Assembly (NCBI GenBank): GCA_030674185.1
Contig: CM060312.1
Location: 35,206,862 to 35,270,861, forward strand
Source: Monoplex corrugatus
Taxonomy: Eukaryota; Mollusca; Gastropoda; Littorinimorpha; Ranellidae
Reading direction: 5' to 3'
DNA: 64,000 bases
Shown: positions 1 through 11,261 of the stretch, piece after piece
Layout: each line of letters starts with the position of its first letter
Position numbering within the stretch: the stretch's first letter is position 1
Translations under genes and position numbers: made by a program
Notes under the pieces: model-generated
What the model was told of the DNA's origin: nothing
Database searches by the model: none
What the model saw: only the letters and a program-made list of their open reading frames with translations

Positions 1-126
1 CCTCTCTCCTCCTTCCTCCACCCGTCACTATCTCTCCAGACCCCATCCGTTATCACCTTCGCGCCATAACACCGCTTATCACATTTTCCAGCTACCATCT
101 ACCAGCTTCCCAACATCCATAAACAT

Positions 127-148
127 ATCCGAATGTGTGTGCGTGTGT

Positions 149-206
<58 letters not shown>

Positions 207-549
207 TGTGTGTGTGGTGTGTGCATTGTGTGTGTGTGCGCGCGCGTGTGTGTGCACGCGCCCGTATCTGTAGTTCGGCGAGTACGCATACACACTTGCA
301 CGCATATTCGCATGGGAAGCGCACAGGCATTTACGTACACATCCACACGCACACGCACACGCACACGCAACGCACACACAAACACTCGTGCGCGTACGCG
401 CTCACACACAAACACACGTACGTCTGCATCCACAAACACGTAAGCGTGCCCCGCGCGCGCGCACACACACACACACGCACATACACAGAGGCATGTACGC
501 ACGCACACATACACCCCCCCCACTCCACTACACACATTCTCTCTCTCTC

Positions 550-590
<41 letters not shown>
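127..590. repeat. Compound microsatellite (TG)n / (CA)n / (CT)n
   Basis: A long TG tract with few interruptions is followed by a CA-rich block (about 285-500) and a CT tract (about 537-587). Every long reading frame here is a translation of the dinucleotide repeat (runs of Cys-Val or His-Thr) and none is a gene. The switch from TG to CA on one strand leaves two complementary blocks that could pair as a large imperfect hairpin. Confidence 0.95.
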
Positions 591-591
<1 letters not shown>

Positions 592-764
592 ATCTTTCCT
601 GTCCCGCCCTCCCCGCCATCAACCCAACACTCCCACTCCTACACCCCCAACCCCCAACCCGAAACCCCCAAGATGCACTCTACCCCCACAAATCCTTATC
701 ACCTTCTCAGAATCCCCACGAGGTCGACCGGCAAACATCAATCATAAACCGTATCCTAGGCAAC

Positions 765-975
765 GATGAACTCAACGGAGGAGGAGGAAGAACAGGAGGT
801 GGAGGATACATAAAGTTATCTTATCTGATGACGATGACGACGACGAAGAGGAGGAGACAGAAGAGGAGGTGATGAAAGAGAGGAAGGAGGAGGAAGAGAC
901 CGAACCTGCCCCCAGGTGGTGGGGGAATAGATCTAAGGACCGAGGGAGCTATTCCGTTCTGACAAGTGCCGCTAG
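765..975 (+). other. GAG/GAC-rich acidic block, possible coding remnant
   Basis: The plus strand is rich in GAG, GAA and GAC triplets. One frame reads through Asp/Glu runs for about 70 codons before a stop near 989, but it has no upstream ATG. A purine-rich low-complexity tract gives the same reading. Followed by a possible donor context (CCCCCAGGTGG), it could also be a fragment of an exon. I see no recognisable domain, so I treat it as low-complexity DNA. Confidence 0.3.
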
Positions 976-999
976 CAGCTGTCAGTGACCGTACCATGA

Positions 1000-1960
1000 A
1001 TGGTCTCTGGAGAAAACGTCAGTTCTAACAGTATTCAGAACCAAACAGGATGTTCAGAATGGATCTGAATGCCATGGGACGACTACGAACATTTCTACGC
1101 TGCTCATAAAGGACTAGGTAAGGCATAGAACGAATCTGAATGACCCAGTTTGTTACTAAGAGCGCCACGAAGCTCTTCATGAGGTTCATACAGACACAAC
1201 GACTCAGAACAGAACTTCTTGGAATAATACACGGCGTCTCAGAACGCCACGGAATCGTTCATGACAGCGCATAAAAGATGAAGACAACGTTTCATAACGT
1301 CTTTGAACGTCACTGTATGGTTCAAGCTAGCACTGAACTCAGGTGATATCATGATAGGCACAACATGGTTCAGAACGACACAGAACAGCAACAAATGCTT
1401 CAAAATGGCACAGAATCATTCAAGGTGGCTCATAATGGTAAAAGACTATTCAGAACGACGCAGGACGTTTCAGAACAGCAACAAATGTTTCAAAATGGCA
1501 CAGAATCATTCAAGATGGCTCATAACGGTAAAAGATTATTCAGAACGGCGCAGGGCGTTTCAAAATAGCAACGAATGCCTCAGGACACCATAAAATTTCT
1601 CACATTGCCACAAAACGACTCAGAAAGGCACGCAATGGTTTTGAAAAAGCACAACAAACACATCAATAATACTCAAAACCTTTCCAGATGACCAATGATA
1701 CAACACACCAGTACATGTTGCGTCCGAATGGCACAAGATGGCTGGGAACACCACAGAATGGCTCGAATAACAAAACATTTTAGAATTTTTCTCAACGGCT
1801 CATGAAATGACAGGACATCTAAGAAAGACACAAAAGGAACATCCAGCAGCTCACAGCACCACAGCAGCTTCGTAAGTGCTTACAATAGGACAGAAGAATA
1901 CATAGTGCTTCACAACATCTACTAATGGTACAGAATCATGGGAAAAGGTACAGTCATGTC
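1000..1960. repeat. Degenerate tandem repeat (minisatellite), about 106-bp higher-order unit in the middle
   Basis: Short motifs such as TTCAGAAC, GGCACAGAATC and GGCTCATAA recur throughout the block at irregular spacing. Between about 1370 and 1580 a longer unit of about 106 bp is repeated about twice with few changes: AACAGCAACAAATG, then TTCAAAATGGCACAGAATC, then GGCTCATAA, then GGTAAAAGA, then TTCAGAACG. The two overlapping reading frames at 1303-1593 and 1365-1568 are translations of this repeat. Nothing suggests selection on a protein. Confidence 0.8.
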
Positions 1961-2147
1961 TCCTGCACAGCATTCCTCCAAAAAGGGCTCCGACATGATC
2001 ATCCGCCTGCAACCTGACTACTTTCACCGCTTTGTCTTGCCAGAGTAAGTTCTTTGTAACTGTATACTGGTAGTTTAACTATTTGTTATTACGCTCTCGG
2101 CAGGAAGACTCAATTCAATTCAGCATGTCCGAAGATGATTTAAAGGA

Positions 2148-2195
2148 GAGTGTGTACACGTATGTGCGTACGTGCGTACGTGTGTGTGTGTGTGT

Positions 2196-2277
<82 letters not shown>

Positions 2278-2279
2278 AC
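2148..2279. repeat. (TG)n microsatellite
   Basis: An almost pure TG tract of more than 100 bp. It is flanked by unique-looking sequence on the left and an A-rich stretch on the right. Confidence 0.95.
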
Positions 2280-2651
2280 AGTGAAATGGAACCTAACAGG
2301 CAATCTAAATGGATGAAATAGAACTAACAGGAGAAAAAAACCCCAGAAGAGATGAAATGGGGACATGACAAAAATCAAAAGGGTAAAATGGCAACTAACA
2401 GAAAACCTAAAAATGGGTGCAATACTGAAGTGCAGGCTGGGTAAAACTCTCTATGGGCCACCTTGTGGCATGTCACAGCCCTGAGTGCAAAGCGGTCTAT
2501 CACGCTTTTCTCTTCTGTACTGGGCTTTTTTTTTCTTTCTTTTTTCCGTGAGTCAATACAGATCTCTTCATGAGGCAAAAGAAACCTTTCAGCTTGTTTC
2601 TGCCGGGATGTCCTGCAGTTCTCTGAATCAAACATCTCTATAACTATAGTT

Positions 2652-2680
2652 TTGCCTCTCTCTCTCACTCTCTTCTCTTC

Positions 2681-2730
<50 letters not shown>

Positions 2731-2790
2731 TCTCCCTCTCTCTTCTTCCCTCCCCCCATCCCCGGTGTGTGTGTGTGTGTGTGCATCTGC
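2652..2790. repeat. (CT)n plus (GT)n compound microsatellite
   Basis: CT repeats with occasional TCC interruptions are followed by a short GT run. The minus-strand reading frames across it are Arg-Glu repeats of no coding value. Confidence 0.9.
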
Positions 2791-3110
2791 ATGTAAGCAT
2801 TATGTAGGCATGTATGTGTGTATGAGTTACATGCACGCGTATAATTATGCCGGCAAAATACGCATATGAGCGTGTACTGTGAGTGTGTAAACTGAATGCC
2901 AGTAAATCTATGTATGTATGATGCATGCATGACATTTACATGCAAAAACACATTTTGACATCTATTGATAATCATACATATCCTAACCATGCAAGAGGGA
3001 ACCTTTCGAGAGTATCGCCCTGATAAAAGTAAAGTATAAAAACTGGTCAAAGACTCACGAAATGAATTACTAGATAATACTACGCTCCACTCATAACACT
3101 GACAACCCGC

Positions 3111-3412
3111 ACATCATCATCATCATCATCATCAAGTGCCCTGCTGCATGGCGTCGGCGATCATAAACCTCCATATGCATCTATTCCTTGTCGCTCAAGT
3201 ACATCTTCCACCCTCTCTGTCCTCAGCCACCCTGCAGTCCGTCCAATATTTTCTCTCTGGGTCTACCTGGTGTTCTCTTTCCCTCCAGCTTTCCTGTTGT
3301 GACCAGGTACTGCAATCCCCCTTTTCTTATAATATGTCCTATAAATGTTGCTTGTCTTTTTCTAATCTTTTTATCAATGATCTTCTTGTGTCTGCCTCCA
3401 TCAAGACTGCCT
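3111..3412 (-). mobile_element. Non-LTR retrotransposon 3' end, family A copy 1 (GAT-tailed)
   Basis: Read on the minus strand this is the 3' terminus of the family seen complete with RT at 33059-34160. It runs from the coding tail (KTRQATFIGH-like) through the CACCTGGTCACAACAGG and AAAGCTGG(A/G)GG motifs to a terminal GCACTTGATGATGATG tail. On the plus strand it therefore starts with (CAT)n and then AAGTGCCCTGCTGCATGG. It is 5'-truncated to about 300 bp and diverged, so it is an old copy. Confidence 0.85.
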
Positions 3413-4158
3413 CGCTACATCAACATCATATTTGACAAATCCATCACAGAGAAAGTTCTTGAAGTACCTCAAACGCTTGAACAGCCTCACGCCAACACTG
3501 CACAAAAGCATACAGTATCAACAGCTGCATAAATCTACGAGTCTCTCACAGACAGCTAGTGTTACGGTACAGTGCTTTCTTGCAGAAACGTACAGACGTC
3601 AGTTTTGGAACAGTAAAACTGAAAAATCAGTGACTCTGGTTTGACACCGTTCCAGCGCAACTGAGCTGAAATGCCATGCTGATATACCCAGTCTTGTTCT
3701 GTTAAAAGAGCAGTCTTTGAGTCAAGAGCACGACTTATATAACTGCCTCATTGGAACGTGTTTGACACCAGAAAGACAGTAAGAAATAAAGGATGGAGGT
3801 TAGAGAGAATGATGGAGGGGGGGGGGGGGGAACGAAAAATAAACGAATCGAAACATGCAAGAAAGAAAGATAACAGGAAAGGATGATCTGCTTTGAAAGA
3901 AAAAAAAAAGAACAGAATAAAAAAAAATTAAAAAAGAAAGGGGCGGGGGGGGGGGGGGGGAGGGCTATCTGCTTCTGCTTTCAGAAGATTCCGTCAAAAC
4001 ACTACAAACGCCAAAATCATGACAAAAATTGGGGGGGGGGGGGGGGGGAGTGGAACAGTGAAAGGCAAGACAAAGTATCAAAACACTCAACGGTCTTTTT
4101 CCCTGTGCAAAAGCAGCCATGCAACAAAAAAGATTTTGCCACTAGACATCTCGTTTTT

Positions 4159-4197
<39 letters not shown>

Positions 4198-4538
4198 CCT
4201 TCCTTCCTTCCTTCTTTCGTTCATTTCTTTCTTTCAATTTTTACTTGCCTGTGTGCAGGCTATTTTTCTGCTCCAGTGTCTGACTGAGTTTAGAAACATG
4301 ACAATGTAGCGATAATAAAAAGTAATATCCGCAAGATGTGGGAGGGAGGAAGGGAGGTAAAGCAAGAGAATGACAGACAGATAGACACAGACAGAGAGAC
4401 AGACAGAATGTGTGTGACATCAATTACATGCGGTGTTTATAGATCTGGAAACCAGACACTTTCTAAGTTTCAGGAACATGTAAAACGTGTGGGAGGGAGA
4501 GAGAGAGAGAGTGGGAGGGAGAGAGAGAGAGTGGGAGG

Positions 4539-4572
<34 letters not shown>

Positions 4573-4717
4573 CAGACAGACAAACAGACAGAGAAGAGTG
4601 TCCTTGCCTATTTGTGTATGCGCACGCTCACACATACGCATGTGTATCACACATATGTGTGTGTATATGCTAACCAGGAAAAAAAAAAAAGAGGCGGCTA
4701 AGGAAATTTCTATCAAA
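3413..4717. other. No gene seen; homopolymer and simple-repeat rich
   Basis: This span holds poly-G runs (about 3819-3832, 3945-3960 and 4030-4048), a (CTTG)n-(CTTC)n tetranucleotide block at 4159-4218, and GA-rich tracts at 4330-4400 and 4490-4590. The reading frames across them are low-complexity (Cys-Leu-Leu-Ala repeats, Arg-Glu repeats). No domain, splice pattern or RNA gene is evident. Confidence 0.6.
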
Positions 4718-4860
4718 GTTAAATATCAACCATCTGCGAAACAGAAAAGATGTCCTTCCAGAGAATTTTTTTTCTATGGAAGTTAAACATCATCCACCTG
4801 CACAACAGCAAAGATGCCATTCAAGAGAAACTCTTTAGAGTGTAAGTTACATATCACTTC
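4718..4860 (+). repeat. Imperfect about 62-bp tandem repeat, left part
   Basis: Units begin with GTTAAAxATCACCCATCTGC followed by AACAGCAAAGATG and TTCAAGAGAAA. Two and a fraction units lie here, and two more of the same unit lie at 5625-5745. The array has apparently been split by the LINE fragments between them. Confidence 0.7.
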
Positions 4861-4861
4861 A

Positions 4862-5100
4862 GTCAGTTCAGTCTATGGCATCTCTCCTTGGAATGTTGGC
4901 TGCCCGCACTGCTCTCCGGGTCTCTGTCCTCCACATGTGTATTTCTTCAACCAGGTAGAAAATCTCTGGTCTGTTACAATCTGTCCATTCTTTAATGTTT
5001 CCTAGGTGGTCTTCCCTTCCTATTTTGCCCTCGACTTTTCCCTGGATTACATCTTTCAAGAGAGTGCAATTTCTTTTTAAGGAGGACATGTACAAGTTTT
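4862..5100 (-). mobile_element. Non-LTR retrotransposon 3' coding end (relic)
   Basis: The minus-strand frame starting at 5095 reads through VIQGKVEGKIGR, LGNIKEWTD and RRAVRAANI. This is the order of motifs after the RT domain of RTE/Jockey-like elements (xLQGKxEGxRxxGR, then xxNIxEWTG, then RxxVxxA). About 75 codons remain open. It is opposite in strand to the RT piece just downstream, so the two are separate insertions or an inversion. Confidence 0.6.
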
Positions 5101-5224
5101 CTCTGTGCTTTCAGCTCATCGAATATGCTCTTGTCACTTCTTTTGTCTTTCCAGCTCACCCTTAAGAGACGTCTGTAGAACCATATTTCAGTCGAATTTG
5201 TTTTCTATATGTTGTTCTTTTCTC

Positions 5225-5624
5225 AAACCTCAGGCACGATGACAACACAGCACTCTGTGCAAATGATCACCAGAGGCATCATCAATAATAAATGTCCTGA
5301 ATAAGATCAGGGAAGAGAAGAACCTTAAACTGAATGTTAAGAAAACCAAATTTTTACACATTAGCCCAGGTCCAACCACATCTATCTACATAGGTTAAGA
5401 TAAAGTGGAAGAAGTCCGCCAGTTCAAATCCTTAGGATTGATCAAATCCAACGATGCAGATTGTTCCACCGACATCAACACTAGACTTGGCATGGCTAAG
5501 TAAAGGATGATAGACCTCACAAACATCTGGAAAGACAAATGATAGACACAAAAATAAAAATAAGAATAATGAGATGTCTGGTTTGGACCATCATGACATA
5601 ACGAGCTGAAGCATGGACCCTCAA
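5225..5624 (+). pseudogene. Reverse transcriptase fragment (non-LTR relic)
   Basis: Translation with stops gives LKLNVKKTKFL, then VEEVRQFKSLG, then DINTRLGMAK, then a weak AEAWTLKK. In non-LTR RTs this is the order NxxKTK, F(K)YLGS, I..RI..A and (Y)GxExWTL at the thumb side of the RT. Several in-frame stops show it is dead. It lies inside the split 62-bp tandem repeat. Confidence 0.65.
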
Positions 5625-5770
5625 AAAGTAAAACATCACCCATCTGCAAAACAGCGAAGATCCCTACAATAGAAAGTCCTTTCAACAGAAGTTAAATTAT
5701 CACCCATCTGCAAACGAATAAAGATGTCCTTCAAGAGAAAGAACACATACACACACACACACACACAAAA
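5625..5770 (+). repeat. Imperfect about 62-bp tandem repeat, right part, with short (CA)n
   Basis: Two further units of the array described at 4718-4860 (CATCACCCATCTGCAAA and AAAGATGTCCTTCAAGAGAAA). They end in a short CA run. Confidence 0.65.
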
Positions 5771-5924
5771 GCCATGATGGACTATCTTATAACGACACAT
5801 TCAAGAGCTGAAACACTTCCACCAAAGATGTCTGACCAAGATTTGCAGCATCTTGTGCGCATGCGTGTGTGTATGTGTGTGCATGTGTGTGTGAGCCCAT
5901 GCATGCATGTATGTGTGTATGCAT

Positions 5925-6165
5925 GAATGTGCTTGCCATGGACTCAAGATCAGGTATCTCCAGTCCAGTCCTAGCTTGTAACGTAAGAACTGACCTGTTC
6001 ACTGCCTATTTCAATGCTCCAGTTATTCTGATGGAGTCGGCTTAATGTTTCATAGGTCCTGCTCCCTTCTGCCAGACAACAGATGGCAGATAAGTTGGAG
6101 TACATACGGAATTGTCCAAATGTGATGAATCCCTCTTGAATAAACTCTAAGCTCTAAACTTTTAA
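5925..6165 (+). repeat. Interspersed repeat family F, copy 1 (SINE-like)
   Basis: Shares with 11262-11455 and 21490-21750 the order GTTTCATAGGTCC, then an AAGAT/CTTGCCAG-like or CAGATGGCAG segment, then GGAATTGTCC and AATCCCTCTTGAATAAA. It has no reading frame. The repeated 3' end TCTCTTG(A/G)A(C/T)(A/T)A suggests a short non-autonomous element. No clear pol III A/B boxes were found. Confidence 0.55.
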
Positions 6166-6464
6166 CATGGATGTACTGTATCAATATGTATGAATAGTTT
6201 GTTTTTTTTTATTTATAAACTTTATTGCATGTCTGTGTATATAATTGTGTGCGTTTAAAACTGACTGTATTACTATTAGATAGGGGATTTACTTCTGCAT
6301 ACGACAAATGCTCTGAAAGCAATCTGGTGACCTAAGCATTTTTGCTGTCTACCAAAAAGGTATATGTAATACTAATACATTAATAGTTAATACATTTACT
6401 GATCAGCATTTCATGTGCAGAATCAAAAATAAAATTTATGCACAGCCTAACTGTTTGTTGTTAT

Positions 6465-6655
6465 TGTTGCTGTTGCTGTTGTTGTTACTGTTGTTGTTGC
6501 TGTTGTTGTTTCATTTCAATACAAGAATTTCTGTTGTTTTGTTTGTTTGTTTGTTTGTTTGTTTGTTGTTTGTTTGTTTTGTTTTGTTTTGTTTTGTTTT
6601 TTGATTTTTGATTTTTGTTGTTTGTTTGTTTGTTTGTTTGTTTTGCTGTCATTGT
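6465..6655. repeat. (GTT)n and (TTTG)n simple repeats
   Basis: A GTT-rich trinucleotide block at about 6465-6530 is followed by TTTG/TTTTG repeats. The Leu-rich and Lys/Gln-rich frames across it are artefacts. Confidence 0.9.
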
Positions 6656-6837
6656 TGTTTCAAATCTAAAAAAAATGTTGCCAAAATGTTCAAAATTATC
6701 ATTTTTAGTCACCCATTGTAGTAACCTATCACATGTTTGTAGTTTGTGAGATATCTCCCCTGGCAGAACTGATCACTTGTGAGGTCTCTCTAAGTACTAG
6801 GTCGTGCATCCATATGTAGGGGCCTACCTTCCATAGG

Positions 6838-7120
6838 TTTGTGCTACTTTGCATGAGCTTGGAACATGTTCCACTGTTTGTGTGCCCTGGCAGAGTGGGC
6901 ATGCAGGGTAATATGATTTCCCCAGTTTCATTAGATTTGCATTCGAGAGCAGGAGGTCATAAGACTCATACGTACACAGATTTGAGGACGAAACTGATCC
7001 TGAGAGTGGTTATATGCCACATGTCATTCCAGCTGAGACTTTTTTGTGACGGGGAGTGTATTTTTCCATACTGTCCATTGCATTTGCAGGCCTTACTGGA
7101 CTGCCTTCTGAATTCTTTTG
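6838..7120 (-). mobile_element. Interspersed repeat family E, copy 1
   Basis: Closely matches 27585-27845: TGCTACTTTGCATGA, CATGTTCCACTGTTTGT, GAGTGGGCATGCAGGGT and GACTGCCTTCTGAATTC appear in the same order and spacing. Read on the minus strand in the other copy, it encodes a PVCPL-x-SxGKQTVEHV-like string. That resembles the Cys/His cluster at the C-terminus of some non-LTR ORF2 proteins. Stops make it a relic. Confidence 0.6.
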
Positions 7121-7199
7121 TATCTTTTTTCTTTCTTAATCTCCTGTATATTTTCCAGATGTTAAAATTACTGATGAACTTGTTTGCAATATGTTGACA

Positions 7200-7900
7200 T
7201 TGGCCTGATTGGGCAAAACTTTCACAGTATGCAACTGATGTAAGTGGGAGACACAGAGAGCAAAAGGAGGGGAAAATTTTGTGAACATCAGATAATTCTT
7301 TTTCCTATAATGTTAACATTATGTACTATGCATTTTATGTTTTATTTTGACCTACATATGTCGGAATTTTGTAGACAATTTCATTCTTGCCATTAAACTT
7401 GAGGTCGCCTAAGGATATTCACAGTGGCTGAAATATTTGGAAAGAAAAACTTGTGTCTGTTTGTCTTTTCTTTGATTGTGTGCCAACTATACTGTTTTAC
7501 CCTGCTTACATTTGTTAGTTCTATTTCATGTGAAAAACTGAAAATACATTTGTGTATAGGACAAATATTCAGATAGGACATCGGTGGCCCTATCTTTTTC
7601 TTATGTTTTTAAAAGTGTACAGGCCGATACTCAGTTTCTTGTGGTGGCCATAAAAATCCAACCAAAACTGAGGGCAAAACATCTTTTAATTATTCCAATA
7701 GTACACTTTCAACTTTCATGAAGCCTGATACAAAACGGATGTAAGAAGGGGTTCTTCAAGCAAAAACATATCATTGTTTCACACTGGTTGTAGACTGCAC
7801 TTTAACTGCCAGATTTCATGGTTTGGCTATAGGCATACTAAACTTGTTACTGATCAATCATCAAATCAAGAGTAGCGATATTATTTCTCCTTTTTCTTCT
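7200..7900. other. No gene or named repeat seen
   Basis: AT-rich unique-looking sequence. The short minus-strand frame at 7393-7581 has no recognisable domain and no support from splice sites or neighbours. Confidence 0.4.
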
Positions 7901-7907
7901 TCATTTT

Positions 7908-8340
7908 GTCCCTTGAGGTGGACTGGAGGGTGGGATCATCTAGACAGATACTGTCTGCCTTTGTTTACTGGTACAATTTCTAGTTTTATTTTGTCAGTTC
8001 AAAATCGAAAGCGGCAGATTCAAAAACGTTCCCGACACACGTTTAATTTAACGTTTCATGACAGTAAACACGAATGGCTGACATCACTGAGAAACAAAGC
8101 CCTGCGGTGAATTATTCTTGTCCCTTGAGGTGGACTGGAGGGTGGGATCATCTAGACAGATACAGTCTGCCTCTGTTTACATGTACAATTCATCGTAATT
8201 TTTAGTTCTACTCTTTCAATTCGAAATCGAAAGCGGAAGATTCAAAAACGTACCCGACACACTGTTAACGTTTGGTGACAGAAAACACAAACGAGAGACA
8301 TCACTTGTGACTGAGAAACAAAGCTGCGCGATGAACTATC
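7908..8340 (+). repeat. Tandem duplication, two diverged about 210-bp units
   Basis: The first unit (about 7908-8118) and the second (about 8120-8340) both begin GTCCCTTGAGGTGGACTGG followed by AGGGTGGGATCATCTAGAC. They continue in parallel through CGAAAGCGG, GATTCAAAAACGT and CCCGACACAC to CTGAGAAACAAAGC. The opening 45 bp are nearly identical and the distal parts are more diverged, with small indels. Confidence 0.85.
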
Positions 8341-9440
8341 CTAAAGATACCATATTTATGTCATCTGAACAGAACGTAATCAACCACGCGTGAATTATTC
8401 CGATTCCACCACAGTGATCTAACGATCGAATTGACGAATGCTGTCTGCAACAAATTGTTTGCAACCTCCAAGTGCTGGTGTTTTTAGACAAAACAAACAA
8501 TGACAAAATACAAAACACCGGACAAACCAAACAAACGACACACTTCTATTACTTACTTCTTGATAATGTGTCTGAGCAGAACACTTTTATCTTGAGCGTG
8601 AGTATTAAATTTTGATCTTCTTGTCTTTCGGTATTGTAGTCAGCTGGGCGGCCATCTTATAAACATTATGGGTCGCTTATGACCTCACACCGAAACATCT
8701 CCATTTTCGGGGGTCGTTTTGTGAATTACGCAAACGTCGTCAATAATAAATGAAAATATTTTCATTCTTACCTTTGTTATTCAGACACAATCTTTGTTAG
8801 TTAGAATAAGATTTATTAATAAACATTTATTAACTTGCGTCTTAAAGAGAGAAAACCTAATTATCTCTTGTCCTTTAGATTCTTGTCTGGTTATAGCCCT
8901 TGATTAGAACACGGTCGTCATCGTATTGCATTGTTGAAATCATGAGAGAACAAATTCTTTGCCTTTCTGAGTTTCTCAGGGGGAAAGGACTTGTCAGTGA
9001 ACTCAACTGATACCACCAGAATGACTGAGCCAGCCAGCCTACAGGGTTAACGGTGAGCATGGTTTTTAACTTTTGTCTTTTATCTGAACGGGTTGTCCTT
9101 TTTTTCTTTTTTTTTTTGACGTTGTGTTAGTCCTGATATGGCTCTAGTAGTCGGCTGGGCTATAAGCAATATGAACTGAACTGAACAGCCAGCCTACAGA
9201 ACTTCTGGCCCACCTCAGATGTTAATGCACGCTGCTTACTTCAAAATTTGCAGTCTTTAACCTTTTTGTTGTGTCAGTCAATGCAACAGAACAGATATTT
9301 CATTCGTGCTTGTGCATATGATTCACGAAAGATCTTGATAAATATCTCTACAACCTCATGTCATCTCCTTCCTTCACCTCCCCTGCCCCACCAACGCACG
9401 GAAGTTTTGTTTTGTTTTGGTTGGGTTTGTTTGCATGTTT
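8341..9440. other. No gene seen
   Basis: Unique-looking sequence with short unrecognised frames (8336-8530 and 8875-9060, minus). A homopolymer T tract lies near 9100. No transposon motif or RNA gene is evident. Confidence 0.4.
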
Positions 9441-9590
9441 GTTCGATCGTTCGTTCGTTCATTCGTTAGTAAGTTCGTTCGTTCATTTGTTCGTTTCGTT
9501 CGTTCGTTCGTTGGCTGGCTGGTTGGTTGGTTGGCTGGTTTTGTGTGTGTGTTTTTTTGTTTGTTTTTTTTTTGTTTTTTTTGCATCTAA
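9441..9590. repeat. (GTTC)n, (GGTT/GGCT)n and poly-T simple repeats
   Basis: GTTC repeats (about 9441-9510) run into GGTT/GGCT repeats and then T-rich sequence. The frames on both strands are low-complexity. Confidence 0.9.
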
Positions 9591-9689
9591 CCCTTGTCCA
9601 AAGTGTGACTAAACTACACATTGTAAGAAATGAAAGGAAGATGACATCTAAACATCCTAAAGTTACAAAGTAATGTTAACTGCTGGGCC

Positions 9690-10011
9690 ATCTAGATTTA
9701 TTAAAATAGTGAGCCAAGTTTGAAATTTTCAACACTTCTCAATGAGATGTCTCAGGATGAAGATCTGTTCTATGCAGGATCATCTAGGATGAAAGCCTGT
9801 TGGCTCTTCTCGCCTGTCATTGTCTATTGTACCGTGTAGTCAGTAGACTTTTCCCAGGATCGACATGAGAGTGATCCCTCTCTAATTGTCACATTCTGAA
9901 ACGTTTCCTTTTTAGGGGGTGCATATCACTCGTCATTTTTCTCCAATTCTCTGGGACAACACAAGAATTCCATACCGGTTTCCAAAATATTGCACATCCG
10001 TGTGATGATAC

Positions 10012-10055
<44 letters not shown>

Positions 10056-10320
10056 ACCCTATCACCGCTGTCAAGTTATGCCGTCAATCCGGGAGATTTT
10101 TGTTTTTTGTTGTTTTGTTTTGTTTTGTTTTTTGTTTGTTTTTCAACGTCTTGATAGTTTTCCTAATTTCGTCTTCAGTGAAGTCCTTGGTGTTAACAGG
10201 GAACAAGTGAAGTAGGTCTTCAGTCTCATCTGGGGTAGGCGGCCAAGGTATTTTCTGTGTTTGTGACTTCTCCAAATGATCATCGGCTAAGAAAATGTCC
10301 ACTACGCTGTTGCTTCAGTT
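9690..10320 (-). pseudogene. Non-LTR reverse transcriptase relic, split by a 41-bp poly-C run
   Basis: Minus-strand translation gives FTEDEIRKTIKTLKN (the N-terminal RT string before KAPGxDG). After the homopolymer it reads VVPENWRKM and then QLERDHSHVDPGKSLL (cf. WRGI(S/T)LLSVPGKxxA). The poly-C tract (10015-10055) and a TTTTG block lie where the KAPGxDG to W(R)xGxV region should be. Frame changes and stops confirm decay. Confidence 0.7.
10015..10055. repeat. Poly-C homopolymer, 41 bp
   Basis: An uninterrupted run of C, the longest of about ten G/C homopolymers in the window. It falls inside an RT relic. Confidence 0.9.
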
Positions 10321-10490
10321 TCATTTTCAGCTTTCTCTAAACGACGTCCGCACTTGGAAAATTCTATGGATGACACTCGCGATAGTAACAGATCCAAAAT
10401 CTATCATGGCATGTGGCATAAAGCTGCGTATAAACTCTTCGTGCTGGCAATGCCTTCAGAGTTGTCCTAAATTATAGGGTCTATATTATA

Positions 10491-10670
10491 GAACACCTGG
10501 TCACAACAGGAAAGCTGGAGGGAAAGAGAACACCAGGTAGACCCAGGGAGAAAATATTGGACGCACTTGCAGAGAGGGTAGGAGATGTACTTGCAGTGAC
10601 AGGGGATAGATTCGTGTGGAGGGCCATAATCGCCAACGCCATGTGGCAGGACACATGATGATAATGATGA
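10491..10670 (+). mobile_element. Non-LTR retrotransposon 3' end, family A copy 2
   Basis: Starts at CACCTGGTCACAACAGG, continues with AAAGCTGGAGGGAAAGAG, and ends ACACATGATGATAATGATGA. It is 5'-truncated to about 180 bp. Likely imperfect target duplication: ATAGGGTCTATATTATA before the element and ATAGAGTCTATGTATTTA after it, which fits an older insertion. Confidence 0.85.
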
Positions 10671-10689
10671 TAGAGTCTATGTATTTACA

Positions 10690-11260
10690 GTATATAGGCC
10701 TATCTACTTAATGTTTCTTGGATTCGACCCCACGTGGTCAGTGAGGGTCACATGATTTCAAGGCCCATTCGTTCAGTTGGTTAAACTCTACAGAACATCA
10801 TGCCTACAACATAGAAGTCGTGAGTTTAGCTCTTCGGCATTCGAGCTTGATTATGTCTCAAAAGTTCAGTGTATCCAACTGAGGCATGTTCATTTCAGCT
10901 TGGATGCGTGTAGCCTACATCTTGTTTTGGCTCACACTGTGCAGGCAAAACAGTGTTGAAGCACAGTCCGCATGCTCCGATTAGGTGGGGAGAGAGTAAG
11001 GATTTCTTAGAAAAATACTAGAGTTAAAAAGGTAAATGAAGCGGTAAGAAAGACAAACAGAAGTGGACGAGGCCGCGATTAAAAGAAATTAAAAAAAGGT
11101 AGAAACAAAAAGAGTAATTAAAAAAAAGGAAATTTCTAGCACAGAATCTCCAGAACGTGGAAAGACAATTTATACGGAAAAAAAGTCCTCGGCATCCCCA
11201 GCAGGGGAGTTCGTAGCAATATACTCGAAAAATTGGCGTGCACGCATCTAATGTTCTTAT
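10690..11260. other. No gene seen
   Basis: Unremarkable sequence with a few A-rich stretches (11030-11140). The short frames show no domain. Confidence 0.4.
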
Positions 11261-11261
11261 C

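Noticed and set aside
79..769. Several overlapping 60-210 codon frames on both strands (Cys-Val, His-Thr, Arg-Glu repeats)
   Set aside because: They are translations of TG/CA/CT microsatellites. The same applies to frames over the TG tracts at 2.2, 13.3, 14.0, 21.3, 32.0, 42.7, 46.6 and 58.1 kb.
765..990. Acidic Asp/Glu-rich exon of a host gene
   Set aside because: A purine-rich tract gives this reading in any frame. No start, no conserved domain and no clear acceptor.
1000..1960. Gln/Asn-rich protein repeat
   Set aside because: The repeat is periodic at DNA level with unit lengths that do not preserve one reading frame.
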